From Neolewinella agarilytica (GTDB lineage: Bacteria > Bacteroidota > Bacteroidia > Chitinophagales > Saprospiraceae), in assembly GCF_900110645.1 (NCBI RefSeq), contig NZ_FOFB01000007.1:166009-230008 (forward strand): a stretch of 64,000 bases of DNA. Reading direction: 5' to 3'. The position numbers and the translations under genes were made by a program. Under the pieces are notes generated by a model. The model searched no databases, had not been told where the DNA came from, and worked only from the letters and a program-made list of their open reading frames with translations. How positions within the stretch are numbered: position 1 is the first letter of the stretch; each line of letters begins with the position of its first letter. Positions 36,924 to 44,705 of this stretch are shown piece by piece.

Positions 36924-37979
36924 TTACACCAACAAACTCCGCAAAGCCTCCGCCTGGTTGATGATAATGGCGCGCCCCTCCGTACGCAGCAGTCCGTCCT
37001 TTTTAAAATCGGACAGAGAGCGGATAACACTTTCTTTCGTAGAGCCGACCATTTGAGCGAGTTCCTCCCGGGAGAGTTCAATGGGCTCATCCGGGTATTT
37101 CTGATGAAGGTCACAGAGCACAAGTGCGGTGCGGCGGCGAACACTGTCGTAGGCCTGGTTGGCCAGTCGTTCTCCGTGTTCCACAACCTTGCCCGCCATG
37201 AGGTGCATGAGCGCTTCGGTAATCTGGCGGTCTCCGTTGATCATTTTCAGCAGGTCCGCCGCAGGAAGAAGACTTAGCTTTGTATCATCAGCAACCGCCT
37301 TAGCGGAATAGTGCAGCGGTGTTCCTTCCAGAACCGTCGGGACGCCGAATATCTCTCCCGGGCCAAGTTCTGCGATGATGTAATCCCTCCCGTACTCATG
37401 CGCCCGGCTCAGGTGGATGTGCCCGCTCTCGATGAGGTAGACAAAATGCGCCCGGTCTCCTTCCCGGTTTACGAGTTGATTGCGGTGGAATGTCTGTGAC
37501 CGTCCTTTTTCTTTGAAGGATGCCTTCAGTCGCTCCGCCCCTCGCTCCGGGTCGCTGAGATGCGCGACGTCCTGCGGAGAATTCTCTACGGAACCTTTTC
37601 GTTGTTTCGCGCGGCGGAGCCGCAGCTGGATAACCTCCAGTAGTTCGTCTTTATAGAAGGGCTTGGTGATGTAGTCATCCGCACCGAGCATCATTCCCCG
37701 GCGAACATCCTCTGTTTCCGTCCGGGCAGTAATGAAGACAAAGGGCGTTCCTGCCGTTCGTTCATTCTCATTGAGGAGATTAAGAACGCCGTAGCCGTCC
37801 AGCTCGGGCATCATCACGTCGCAAAGTATAATATCGGGCAGATGCTCAACAGCAAGTTTCACCCCTTCAATACCGTTGGGAGCCTCCCGAACGTCATAGC
37901 CGTAGAGCTCCAGTATCTCAACCAGGTTTTCCCGGACTTCTTCGTTGTCTTCTATGACCAGGATATTAGCTTTACTCAT
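36924..37979 (-). CDS. Response regulator with CRP/FNR DNA-binding half (FixJ-FixK-like fusion)
   Basis: The 351-aa protein joins a receiver domain (residues 1-125; acidic pocket ED at 10-11, phospho-acceptor D54 in LCDVMMPELDG, switch T in FVFITA, K in TKPF) to a cyclic-nucleotide-binding-like barrel (about 155-270) and a CRP-type winged helix (about 275-351; recognition region GSTKESVIRSLSDFKKDGLL). It has no N-terminal Cys cluster, so it is not an iron-sulphur FNR; its signal probably arrives by phosphorylation. The gene overlaps the kinase gene by 4 bp. FixK-type boxes near the cbb3, hemN and usp genes are the probable targets. Confidence 0.9.
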   Translation of the reverse strand: MSKANILVIEDNEEVRENLVEILELYGYDVREAPNGIEGVKLAVEHLPDIILCDVMMPELDGYGVLNLLNENERTAGTPFVFITARTETEDVRRGMMLGADDYITKPFYKDELLEVIQLRLRRAKQRKGSVENSPQDVAHLSDPERGAERLKASFKEKGRSQTFHRNQLVNREGDRAHFVYLIESGHIHLSRAHEYGRDYIIAELGPGEIFGVPTVLEGTPLHYSAKAVADDTKLSLLPAADLLKMINGDRQITEALMHLMAGKVVEHGERLANQAYDSVRRRTALVLCDLHQKYPDEPIELSREELAQMVGSTKESVIRSLSDFKKDGLLRTEGRAIIINQAEALRSLLV

Positions 37980-39208
37980 AATACAGAATTGTCTTGTGGA
38001 AGATGGACGGTGAAAGAGGATCCTTCGCCCAGTTTACTTGTGAACTCAATTCGCCCTCCCATCAAGCTAACGTAGTGATTAACGATGTTGAGCCCCAGGC
38101 CGGTGCCCTTTACGTTTTCAACGTTTCTGGCCCGGAAAAAGCGATCAAAGAGATGCGGCTGATCTTCTTCCGGGATACCAATGCCCTGGTCAAGAATGGT
38201 GATCGAGCAGTAGTCTTTCGTTCCTGCGGAACGAATGGTTACCGGCATACCCGGTGAGGAGTATTTAGCGGCATTAGAAATCAGGTTGATGAGCACATGA
38301 CGGAGGAGTTTGGGGTCCGTCATCAGTGTTCGAGGTTCATCGGCCAGCTCCAGAATAACCTCCTGCCCTTCTTTAAACTGCCCTTCACTACTTTCCACGC
38401 TGGTAGAAATCAGCGCCCGTACATCAATTAACTTCGGTTTGCAGATCACTCGCCCCTGCTCCAGCTGAGAGAGGGAGAGAAAATCGTCCAGGACTTCCGT
38501 CAGCTGGTTGACGGCGTCTTTAATTCGATTGATGTGACGCTCCCGTTTGGGTTGCTGCTCCGGTTCTACGTAGAGCTCGATTAACTCTGCGGAGCTAAGT
38601 ACCGTACTAAGGGGCGTCTTAAACTCGTGGCTGGCCATACTGAGGAAGCGGCTCTTCAACTCATTGAGTTCCCGCTCTTTGCCCAGGGCCAGCTTCAACT
38701 CAACTTCCCGCTGCCGCAGGGCGGCGGTGCGCTCTTTCACCTTGTTTTCCAGGTCAGCATTAAGTTTTTCGACTTCTTCCTTTGCTTTTCTGAAAGCACT
38801 AACGTCATGAAGAATGCCGGTATAGATGGTCCGTTCGTCTAGCTTGACCTCGCTTACGGCCAGTCGAAGGGGGAACTCATGTCCGTCCTTTCTCCTGCCG
38901 ATCACATCACGACCAATACCAATAATATGCGGATCACCGGTTTCATGGTAGCGTTTGAGGTAACCATCGTGATGCGTACGGTCATATTGGGCCATGAGCA
39001 TATTCACCTTTTGGCCCTGCATTTCTCCCGCGGCATAGCCAAACAGATCACAGGCAGCCTGGTTAACATTTTCGATGAAGCCGTCGGAACTCATGGTAAT
39101 GATTCCATCCGTTGCCATCTCAAACAAGGCACGCAAACGCCGGGAATTTTCCTGGCTCATATCCTCGTCGGTAAAGTTCATTGACTGAATGCTTGTGGTT
39201 TGATGCAA
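37976..39208 (-). CDS. FixL-like haem-PAS oxygen-sensing histidine kinase
   Basis: A soluble 410-aa kinase has one PAS domain (residues about 25-140), a coiled-coil linker, HisKA with the phospho-acceptor His at 194 (SMASHEFKTPL) and a HATPase domain (NLISNAAKYS, GTGLGLNIV). The PAS stretch HHDGYLKRYHETG followed by IIGIGR closely follows rhizobial FixL. His80, Arg86 and Arg100 match the spacing of the FixL haem ligand His200 and signalling residues Arg206 and Arg220 (Bradyrhizobium numbering, from memory). There is no membrane helix, as in Bradyrhizobium FixL. The start may be Met10. It is the cognate partner of the overlapping receiver-CRP gene. Confidence 0.88.
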   Translation of the reverse strand: MHQTTSIQSMNFTDEDMSQENSRRLRALFEMATDGIITMSSDGFIENVNQAACDLFGYAAGEMQGQKVNMLMAQYDRTHHDGYLKRYHETGDPHIIGIGRDVIGRRKDGHEFPLRLAVSEVKLDERTIYTGILHDVSAFRKAKEEVEKLNADLENKVKERTAALRQREVELKLALGKERELNELKSRFLSMASHEFKTPLSTVLSSAELIELYVEPEQQPKRERHINRIKDAVNQLTEVLDDFLSLSQLEQGRVICKPKLIDVRALISTSVESSEGQFKEGQEVILELADEPRTLMTDPKLLRHVLINLISNAAKYSSPGMPVTIRSAGTKDYCSITILDQGIGIPEEDQPHLFDRFFRARNVENVKGTGLGLNIVNHYVSLMGGRIEFTSKLGEGSSFTVHLPQDNSVL

Positions 39209-39223
39209 TTAGTAAACGGGCCC

Positions 39224-39258
39224 AAAAAAAAGTGCCCATCACGTTCTGTGATGGGCAC
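39224..39258 (-). terminator. Rho-independent terminator before the FixL-like gene
   Basis: An 11-bp perfect stem (GTGCCCATCAC with GTGATGGGCAC, 5-nt loop) is followed on the minus strand by eight T residues. It terminates transcripts of the 77-aa gene. Since no separate promoter is evident for the kinase (start 39208), read-through may supply the kinase and regulator. Confidence 0.88.
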
Positions 39259-39288
39259 AATATAATAACTTAAAAACCCCTTAGGTCA

Positions 39289-39522
39289 TTAGGCTGCCTT
39301 CCGGCTCTGTTTAGGGGTGCTTTCAAGAGAGACAACAGTAGAAGAGTCGTCTTCTGACCCGGTATCGGGCAGAAAACTGACGCCCAATAGGGCGCTGAGG
39401 AAAAGCGGAAGGGCAACTAGTGCTAGTAGTGGCTGACCGACGAACAAACCAACGATGACGCAAGCCATCATGAGGAAGAAACGGAGGACAACCTTATCGA
39501 AAGAAAGAGCGAAGAAGCGCAT
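39289..39522 (-). CDS. Small two-helix membrane protein, 77 aa
   Basis: The start ATG at 39522 gives MRFFALSFDKVVLRFFLMM followed by two hydrophobic segments (ACVIVGLFVGQPLLALVAL, PLFLSALLGVSF) and a polar Ser/Glu-rich tail. The longer frame to 39603 runs across the promoter and is rejected. No family recognised. A FixK-type box pair (39576-39609) lies in front, so it belongs to the oxygen-responsive set. A strong terminator follows. Confidence 0.65.
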   Translation of the reverse strand: MRFFALSFDKVVLRFFLMMACVIVGLFVGQPLLALVALPLFLSALLGVSFLPDTGSEDDSSTVVSLESTPKQSRKAA

Positions 39523-39544
39523 GTTTTTGTGTTTTGTTGTATCA

Positions 39545-39609
39545 CAAATATCGGCGCGCTTACCGTCGCTACTATTGACTAAACGCATCTTACGAACTGA
39601 CATTAGTCA
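39545..39609 (-). promoter_or_regulatory. FixK/FNR-type promoter of the 77-aa membrane gene
   Basis: The box TGACATTAGTCA (39598-39609) is centred 58.5 bp from the 3' end of the minus-strand -7-like element GATATTTG (39552 to 39545). A half-matching site TGACTAAACGCA (39576-39587) is centred at 36.5 bp. Same two-site geometry as the hemN promoter. Confidence 0.7.
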
Positions 39610-39771
39610 TTTAGCTAAAGCAAAAAATTACCGCCAGGGAATAGCGGGGCAATTGAAAGTCCGTGCTGACTCATTAGGCCTACATGCGAGTTCACTTTTC
39701 GAGCGAGCGAAGGCAAATTTTGTTCTGAAGAAGGCACGAAGGGGGGAGCTCGCAACAATTCTGTTGGACAG

Positions 39772-39872
39772 GGCGCGGCCGCAGGTGCCGGCAAGGGTGA
39801 TCAGCAAGGTGACCTGATAAACCCTGGTTCCCCTTGCTTTTCATCCTCCCCCTGGCATCCTGCGGTAGCGCC
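39772..39872. repeat. Inverted pair of dispersed repeats
   Basis: GGCGCGGCCGCAGGTGC (39772-39788) faces GCATCCTGCGGTAGCGCC (39855-39872), with AGCAAGG / CCCCTTGCT blocks inside. The right copy has one change in the core (CATCCTGCG). They fill the spacer just upstream of the FixK-type sites. Confidence 0.6.
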
Positions 39873-39875
39873 AAC

Positions 39876-39940
39876 TGATCTAAATCATTAGCATGAATGA
39901 CGCAGGTCAACGCCGGCAAAGCCAGCAATAAAGACATTTG
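39876..39940 (+). promoter_or_regulatory. Two-box FixK/FNR-type promoter of the AhpD-like gene
   Basis: Two full boxes, TGATCTAAATCA (39876-39887) and TGACGCAGGTCA (39898-39909), are exactly 22 bp apart. The -7-like element GACATTTG ends at 39940, 36.5 and 58.5 bp from the box centres. This is the only promoter here with two intact boxes and shows the architecture most clearly. Confidence 0.75.
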
Positions 39941-39990
39941 AGCACATCCGAAAAAACTAAGCTGAAAGCTTACATAAACTCAACTATACA

Positions 39991-40344
39991 ATGCAGAATT
40001 TCCCCGCCCGCTACGCAGAACTCAAAAAATCAATGGCTCAACTCGGGAAAGACATTCCTGCTACTATGGGCTCGTTCGGAGACCTCCATCGCAACAGTAT
40101 GGTAACCGGTGCCCTCAGCTCAAAGCATAAAGAATTGATTGCCTTAGGTATCGCCATTACCGTACGTTGCGACGGATGCATCACCTATCACGTTCATGAC
40201 GCCCTCAAGGCCGGTGCCAGCGCCAACGAAATTCTGGAAACCATCGGTGTTGCCGTCCTGATGGGTGGCGGCCCCTCCATGATGTATGGGTGTGACGCCG
40301 TAGAGGCTCTGAAGCAATTTCAGGAAGCCCGGCAGGCGGCCTAA
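39991..40344 (+). CDS. AhpD-like carboxymuconolactone decarboxylase-family protein
   Basis: The 117-aa all-helical protein carries the CMD/AhpD active-site pattern RCDGCITYHVHDALKAG, i.e. CxxC followed by His. The CxxC is the redox pair in AhpD-type peroxidase partners. It ends with GGGPSMMYGCDAVEAL. The likely role is thiol-based peroxide or radical handling, consistent with being in the low-oxygen regulon. Its stop overlaps the convergent CBS gene by 4 bp. Confidence 0.85.
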   Translation: MQNFPARYAELKKSMAQLGKDIPATMGSFGDLHRNSMVTGALSSKHKELIALGIAITVRCDGCITYHVHDALKAGASANEILETIGVAVLMGGGPSMMYGCDAVEALKQFQEARQAA

Positions 40345-40742
40345 TAATCCGACAAGTCCACCTTCTCTGCGTCCATCAGTCGGATCAGGTCCAGGGTCGT
40401 CAGGATGCCAACGAGCTTTTCACCTTCCACTACGGGCAAGGCATGAAAGCGATTAAGAGCGAACAGGTTAGCGGCCGTCCGGACAGTATCGTCCGGCTCC
40501 AGCTTCGCCAGATGACTACTCATAATACTACTCACCGTCTGGCTGGCGTCATACTTCTCTACCACTTTGAGAAAATCCGCGTGGCTTAGAATACCCTCCA
40601 GCTTACCTTCGGGGGAGACTACCGGCAGGTGGTGGATACTGTGCTTATCGAGCAATTTCTTTGCTTCTCCAATGGGCGTAAATGCCGGTACCGTAATGAG
40701 CTCACTCGTCATCAGGGTCGAAACTTTGGTCAGTGGATTCAT
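40341..40742 (-). CDS. CBS-domain protein
   Basis: The 133-aa protein consists of two CBS motifs (residues about 8-62 and 70-128), with VSTLMTSELITVPAFTPIGEA at the start of the first and VSSIMSSHLAKLEPDDTV at the second. A free-standing CBS pair usually binds adenine nucleotides and tunes another protein; the partner is unknown. It is the most distal candidate of the cbb3 cluster, 84 bp beyond the SafE-like gene, though co-transcription is uncertain. Confidence 0.85.
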   Translation of the reverse strand: MNPLTKVSTLMTSELITVPAFTPIGEAKKLLDKHSIHHLPVVSPEGKLEGILSHADFLKVVEKYDASQTVSSIMSSHLAKLEPDDTVRTAANLFALNRFHALPVVEGEKLVGILTTLDLIRLMDAEKVDLSDY

Positions 40743-40826
40743 GGTTCTGCTTTTTTATTGATTCTTTTGTTGGTGAAGCGATGTTGCCTCCGTTCCTATC
40801 GTTCGGGAGGGTGGATTCCCGCCGCA

Positions 40827-41513
40827 CTAATGGCACATTGGTGGAAATACCATGTCCTGAAAATTAGAGAAAGCAACGGGCATATGCGCGTTCCAACCTC
40901 TCCAGATCAGGAGTATTCCGGTAAGTGCCATGATGGCCGGCGTCCATTTATTGAGGTTGATCGAGCGAAAGGTCAGTAATCGTCGGCCGGCATAGAGTGT
41001 AGTGATTAGCAAGGGTAGCGTGCCGGCACCAAAGGCCAGCATGAAGGTTGCTCCGGTAAGTGGGTCCCCCATATTGGCTGCCGCGATAACGGCCAGGTAA
41101 ACCAGGCCACAGGGCAGCAGTCCATTGCAGCAGCCAATACCAAACTGAGCCACTGCTCCCTGCTGCTTAATGAAACGCCCCATCGTTGACCGCAGCCAAA
41201 ACTGAAACCTCGCATAGGCGGGTATTTTCTGGAGCGCGTCTCCGGGATCAAGCTTCAGATAGGCCAGCAAGAGCAACAAACCGCCAGACAGGATCGCCAT
41301 TACGCTCTGCGCATTCCATAACCGAAGGCCGAGGCCGAGGCTTCCCAGCAACACTCCCAGAAAAGCGTAGGTCAGCAATCGGCCGGCCTGATAGGCCAGC
41401 GGGCTGCGCCAGTCGGTTTGTCCTCCGTTTGCCGTCAGCATCAGCGATCCACACATACCCACACAGTGCAGGCTGCCGAAAAGACCAAGCGTGAAAGCAG
41501 AAAGGAGGTACAT
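40827..41513 (-). CDS. SafE/TauE-like membrane protein of the cbb3 cluster
   Basis: A 228-aa membrane protein has six hydrophobic segments and begins LLSAFTLGLFGSLHCVGMCG, a conserved signature of the DsbD-like/urease accessory/SafE transporters found beside ccoGHI genes. The paired HCVGMCG and GIGCCNGLLPCGLVY cysteine motifs suggest metal or thiol handling in oxidase maturation. The annotation as sulphite exporter often attached to this family is not supported by context. It follows ccoH by 64 bp. Confidence 0.8.
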   Translation of the reverse strand: MYLLSAFTLGLFGSLHCVGMCGSLMLTANGGQTDWRSPLAYQAGRLLTYAFLGVLLGSLGLGLRLWNAQSVMAILSGGLLLLLAYLKLDPGDALQKIPAYARFQFWLRSTMGRFIKQQGAVAQFGIGCCNGLLPCGLVYLAVIAAANMGDPLTGATFMLAFGAGTLPLLITTLYAGRRLLTFRSINLNKWTPAIMALTGILLIWRGWNAHMPVAFSNFQDMVFPPMCH

Positions 41514-41577
41514 AGTTATCTTTTGTTGCCGACTGACCGCCGCAGGCAGACGCGAAGCGCACTCGGCGGTACAAGGA

Positions 41578-42018
41578 TTAAACGTTCAGGTCAAACTCAT
41601 CCAGATAATCTCGCCCACCGGCGGACCATTCCAGGATCAATTCGTACCGCCCGGGCTGCAGCCCGTCAGTGGAGAGATACATCTCTCCTTTATCATCCGT
41701 CGACAGCTGGATGAGACGGTCGTGTTTCTTACTGCTGGGCCGGTAAAACTGCAGTGTTCCGCTCACTTTCGGCCCTGCTTCCCGGGGAAAGGAGATCCGA
41801 TAGGCACCGGACTCTTTGTCCAGGCTTACCGCCGTTGTCAGGTTGATACTATTCTGACGCCGGTCGTATTCCTGTTGGTAGGCGATGTCTTTAGCGTAGT
41901 ATTCTTCCGTGACCAGACTGTTATCAAAGCCCGTACTTTTAATCACCACAATGATCAGTACAGCGACAAAAAAGGAATAGAAGAGGAAGATGCCGTGTCC
42001 CCAATTGAAAGTTGCCAT
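41578..42018 (-). CDS. ccoH: FixH/CcoH-like cbb3 oxidase assembly protein
   Basis: The 146-aa protein has one N-terminal membrane helix (WGHGIFLFYSFFVAVLIIVVI) followed by DNSLVTEEYYAKDIAYQQEYDR, the typical FixH start, and a small beta domain. CcoH helps assemble cbb3 oxidase in the cytoplasmic membrane. I chose ATG 42018; a longer frame to 42126 lies inside ccoG. It starts 7 bp after ccoG. Confidence 0.87.
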   Translation of the reverse strand: MATFNWGHGIFLFYSFFVAVLIIVVIKSTGFDNSLVTEEYYAKDIAYQQEYDRRQNSINLTTAVSLDKESGAYRISFPREAGPKVSGTLQFYRPSSKKHDRLIQLSTDDKGEMYLSTDGLQPGRYELILEWSAGGRDYLDEFDLNV

Positions 42019-42025
42019 TGGTCTA

Positions 42026-43603
42026 TTATTTAGGGTGAAGGAAGCTGGTGGAAATCGTTTCGAGTTGTTCATCACCGGACCAGACACCGATGGTGAGTTC
42101 GTCCGGAAAATCTCCGGCGGGCACATCGATGAAGAGCGCTCCTTCGGTAACTTCTCCGGGTTGCGCTACGGGGGCGGAGCCGATGGCCCGCACCTTAGCC
42201 CCGCTCACATTCATCACCTCAAAGCGCAGGGAAAGCTCTTTGCCCGTCTTATTGACGACCTGGTAGGTGTATAAGTTATTCAATGAGCCGTCGGCGTTCT
42301 CCTGATACAGCGTTCCGGGAGTTCGCAGCAGGATGACGTCCAGGCCATCGCGGCTTCCCAGCATCACAACATTAAGGATGATGAGTGCCAGCAAAACAAC
42401 GGAATAGGCAATGACTCTTGGGGTCCAGATTTTCCGCTCACCACGGGCAACACCAGCCTCGCTGTCGTAGCGAATCAGGCCCCGTGGCCGGTCAATTTTA
42501 TCCATCACCGCATCACAGGCATCAATACAGGCGGTGCAGTTGATGCACTCCATTTGGATGCCGTTGCGAATATCAATACCCGTGGGGCACACCTGGACGC
42601 AGAGGGTACAGTCAATACAGTCTCCAATCGTTTTTGGCGTCTCGGCGACGAGTGAAACCGTGCCGTCATCCGAAAATGCAAGGGGCGCTTTCGCAGGTAC
42701 AGGGGATGGTTTTGACGCATCATGTTTTCCGGCGGCCAGCGCTGCCTCCATCCGGTGGACCATCTGGTCGCCGCAGCTGTCTTTTCCGTCACGGCAGTTT
42801 TCGCAGTCCGTACAACTGCTCTTCTTGGGTTTACCTTTCCGGATTTTGCCGCGGGGCTCCCCGCGCTCATAGTCATAGATAACGTTGACACTGTCTTCAT
42901 CCAGCAACACCCCCTGGAGGCGTCCGTAGGGGCAGATGGCGATGCATACCTGCTCCCGCATATTCGCAAAGACGAAGTAAAAGACACCAATAAAGATTAC
43001 AATCGCTATAAAACCACCCGGTGCCGACAGCGGGGATTGGCTCACGGTGGCGATGACTTCATCCGTTCCGATGATGTAGGCCAAAAAAGTGTGCGCAATC
43101 AACGCTGCGACCAGCAGGAACAAAGCCTGTTTCGTGACCTTCTTACGTATCTTTTCCGGCGTCCATGGTGCTTTTGCCAGCTTCCGCTGGGCGTTGGCGT
43201 CGCCCTCGATCCAGTATTCAATCTTACGAAAGACCATTTCCATGAAGATCGTCTGGGGGCATACCCAACCACAGAATATCCGTCCAAATACTACGGTAAA
43301 CAGGGCGATAAACACTACTGCGGTGATCATCAGTATCGCCAGATACTGAAAGTCCTGCGGCGAGAACAGCATGCCCAGCAGGATGAACTTCCGTTCCAGC
43401 ACGTTGAGCATAATGATGGGCTCGCCACCAACCCTGATCCACGGCAGGCCGAACAATATAGCCAGCAGCAGGTAACTCAGGTAGGTCCGCCAGTTGTAGT
43501 AACGGCCTGCCGGACGCTTGGGGTAGATCCAATTCCGCTTCCCGTCTGCATCGACGGTTGCAATGGTGTCCCTGAAACTGCCTTGTTCCTGCTTCTTGCT
43601 CAT
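42026..43603 (-). CDS. ccoG: Cytochrome c oxidase accessory protein CcoG (FixG)
   Basis: The 525-aa membrane protein has four to five helices and polyferredoxin cysteines, including CGWVCPQTIF, CIAICPYGRLQG, CTDCENCRDG, CTLCVQVCPTG and CINCTACIDACD. CcoG acts in copper reduction/delivery during cbb3 maturation. The C-terminal Ig-like domain (about 410-525) is present. Between the ferredoxin motifs, the segment SKPSPVPAKAPLAF is encoded by a dispersed repeat copy (42684-42700), and appears to be an insertion in a loop. It lies 3 bp downstream of ccoP. Confidence 0.94.
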   Translation of the reverse strand: MSKKQEQGSFRDTIATVDADGKRNWIYPKRPAGRYYNWRTYLSYLLLAILFGLPWIRVGGEPIIMLNVLERKFILLGMLFSPQDFQYLAILMITAVVFIALFTVVFGRIFCGWVCPQTIFMEMVFRKIEYWIEGDANAQRKLAKAPWTPEKIRKKVTKQALFLLVAALIAHTFLAYIIGTDEVIATVSQSPLSAPGGFIAIVIFIGVFYFVFANMREQVCIAICPYGRLQGVLLDEDSVNVIYDYERGEPRGKIRKGKPKKSSCTDCENCRDGKDSCGDQMVHRMEAALAAGKHDASKPSPVPAKAPLAFSDDGTVSLVAETPKTIGDCIDCTLCVQVCPTGIDIRNGIQMECINCTACIDACDAVMDKIDRPRGLIRYDSEAGVARGERKIWTPRVIAYSVVLLALIILNVVMLGSRDGLDVILLRTPGTLYQENADGSLNNLYTYQVVNKTGKELSLRFEVMNVSGAKVRAIGSAPVAQPGEVTEGALFIDVPAGDFPDELTIGVWSGDEQLETISTSFLHPK

Positions 43604-43606
43604 GAC

Positions 43607-44497
43607 TTATTTTGACGAGGTGACTTCCGTTTCTTCCGCGCTACGATCGTAGGGCTCTCCCTGCGGGTCCTTTGGGTTAGCCGGGCTGGTTCCTTCCAAA
43701 CTGATGATATAGCTGGCGACCTCCTGCATGGCCGAAGGGCGGAGTTCTGACTTCCAGGGTATCATCCCTTTCTCTGGCACACCATTTTTGATGGTCTTGA
43801 AGATGTCTCCGATGGAGCCACCGTGGAGCCAGTAACTATCCGTGAAATTGGGGCCGATGCCTCCTTCCCCTTCCTTACCGTGACAGACGGCACACTTCGA
43901 GTCAAAGATGATCTTACCGTTGCTGAGCGCATCAGCATCCGCCAGATAGGTCACATTCGTTTCATCCACCGCGTTTTTCTGGGTTGCCAGGTAGGCTTTC
44001 ACCTCCTCGGCAGCGACTTCCATCTCTACGGCGTATGCCTCCCGGGAGCTCATTGCATAATCCGAAAAGTGAACGGCGTAAATATAGATGGGCGCGAAGG
44101 CCATCGAGATGTAAAAGACGCCCTTCCACCAGGGTGGAAGGTTATTGTCCAGTTCCTGCACGCCGTCATAGTCATGATCCAGCAGAAAATCCTGCTCTTT
44201 TTCCAGAGGGACGTAGTCCGTCATCCGGTCATAGACTTTTTTCCACCAGGGGATAGTCGGCGCTACGGCTTCTATCCCGACTTCTTTGAGAATTTCAGGG
44301 TCCACCTTTGCCAGCAACCTGGCCTTCTGCATTTGCACCAGGGAGTTACTGAGGTTCATGATTGACCATCCGCCAGCGAAGAGCACCAGCAGGATCATGG
44401 TAAAGAGCAGTTTTTCCAGCGGAGAGAGCGCGTCAAATAAACCGGTACTTACCGCTTCCGGAACAGCCGTCTCAACTTGTAATAACAGGTAGTTCAT
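43607..44497 (-). CDS. ccoP: cbb3-type cytochrome c oxidase subunit CcoP
   Basis: The 296-aa membrane-anchored c-type cytochrome has two N-terminal helices (LLFTMILLVLFAGGWSIM; GVFYISMAFAPIYIYAVHF) and a single haem site CAVCHGKEGEGGIGP near residue 203, with an axial Met in GMIPW. Proteobacterial CcoP is usually dihaem, so this is the single-haem form common in Bacteroidota. It passes electrons from periplasmic donors to CcoO/CcoN. Confidence 0.92.
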   Translation of the reverse strand: MNYLLLQVETAVPEAVSTGLFDALSPLEKLLFTMILLVLFAGGWSIMNLSNSLVQMQKARLLAKVDPEILKEVGIEAVAPTIPWWKKVYDRMTDYVPLEKEQDFLLDHDYDGVQELDNNLPPWWKGVFYISMAFAPIYIYAVHFSDYAMSSREAYAVEMEVAAEEVKAYLATQKNAVDETNVTYLADADALSNGKIIFDSKCAVCHGKEGEGGIGPNFTDSYWLHGGSIGDIFKTIKNGVPEKGMIPWKSELRPSAMQEVASYIISLEGTSPANPKDPQGEPYDRSAEETEVTSSK

Positions 44498-44519
44498 TAT
44501 ATAGTGGTTTCTCGGTTAA

Positions 44520-44699
44520 TCAATTATCATCAGTCGTGGGGTAGCTATCCACCAATGGTTGGTTCGCGACCTCTTCATAGCTCCTGCGTCCGCGCCCGAA
44601 AACCATCACTAAGGCGATGCTGAACACGATGAAAAACGTTAGTAGGGCCATGATGGCCAGCCAGTTGATGCCGGCGTCTTGGAGAAGGTACTTTGCCAT
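44520..44699 (-). CDS. ccoQ: Small cbb3 oxidase subunit CcoQ
   Basis: This 59-aa protein starts MAKYLLQDAGINWLAIMALL and has one membrane helix, then a short basic and acidic tail (GRGRRSYEEVANQ). Position between ccoNO and ccoP, size and topology match CcoQ, which stabilises the complex. The GRGRRS region is encoded by a one-mismatch copy of the dispersed repeat (44580-44596). It starts 6 bp after the ccoNO stop. Confidence 0.8.
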   Translation of the reverse strand: MAKYLLQDAGINWLAIMALLTFFIVFSIALVMVFGRGRRSYEEVANQPLVDSYPTTDDN

Positions 44700-44705
44700 G
44701 ATTAT

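Noticed and set aside
36924..37979. Reading the regulator as a classical oxygen-sensing FNR
   Set aside because: No N-terminal cysteine cluster is present and a receiver domain replaces the sensory region.
39222..39258. The hairpin as a riboswitch or attenuator leader
   Set aside because: It is a simple perfect stem plus T-run with no leader peptide or aptamer-like conserved sequence.
40743..40826. A FixK-type box before the CBS gene (TTGATTCTTTTG)
   Set aside because: Only one half-site matches and no -7 element stands at 36.5 or 58.5 bp.
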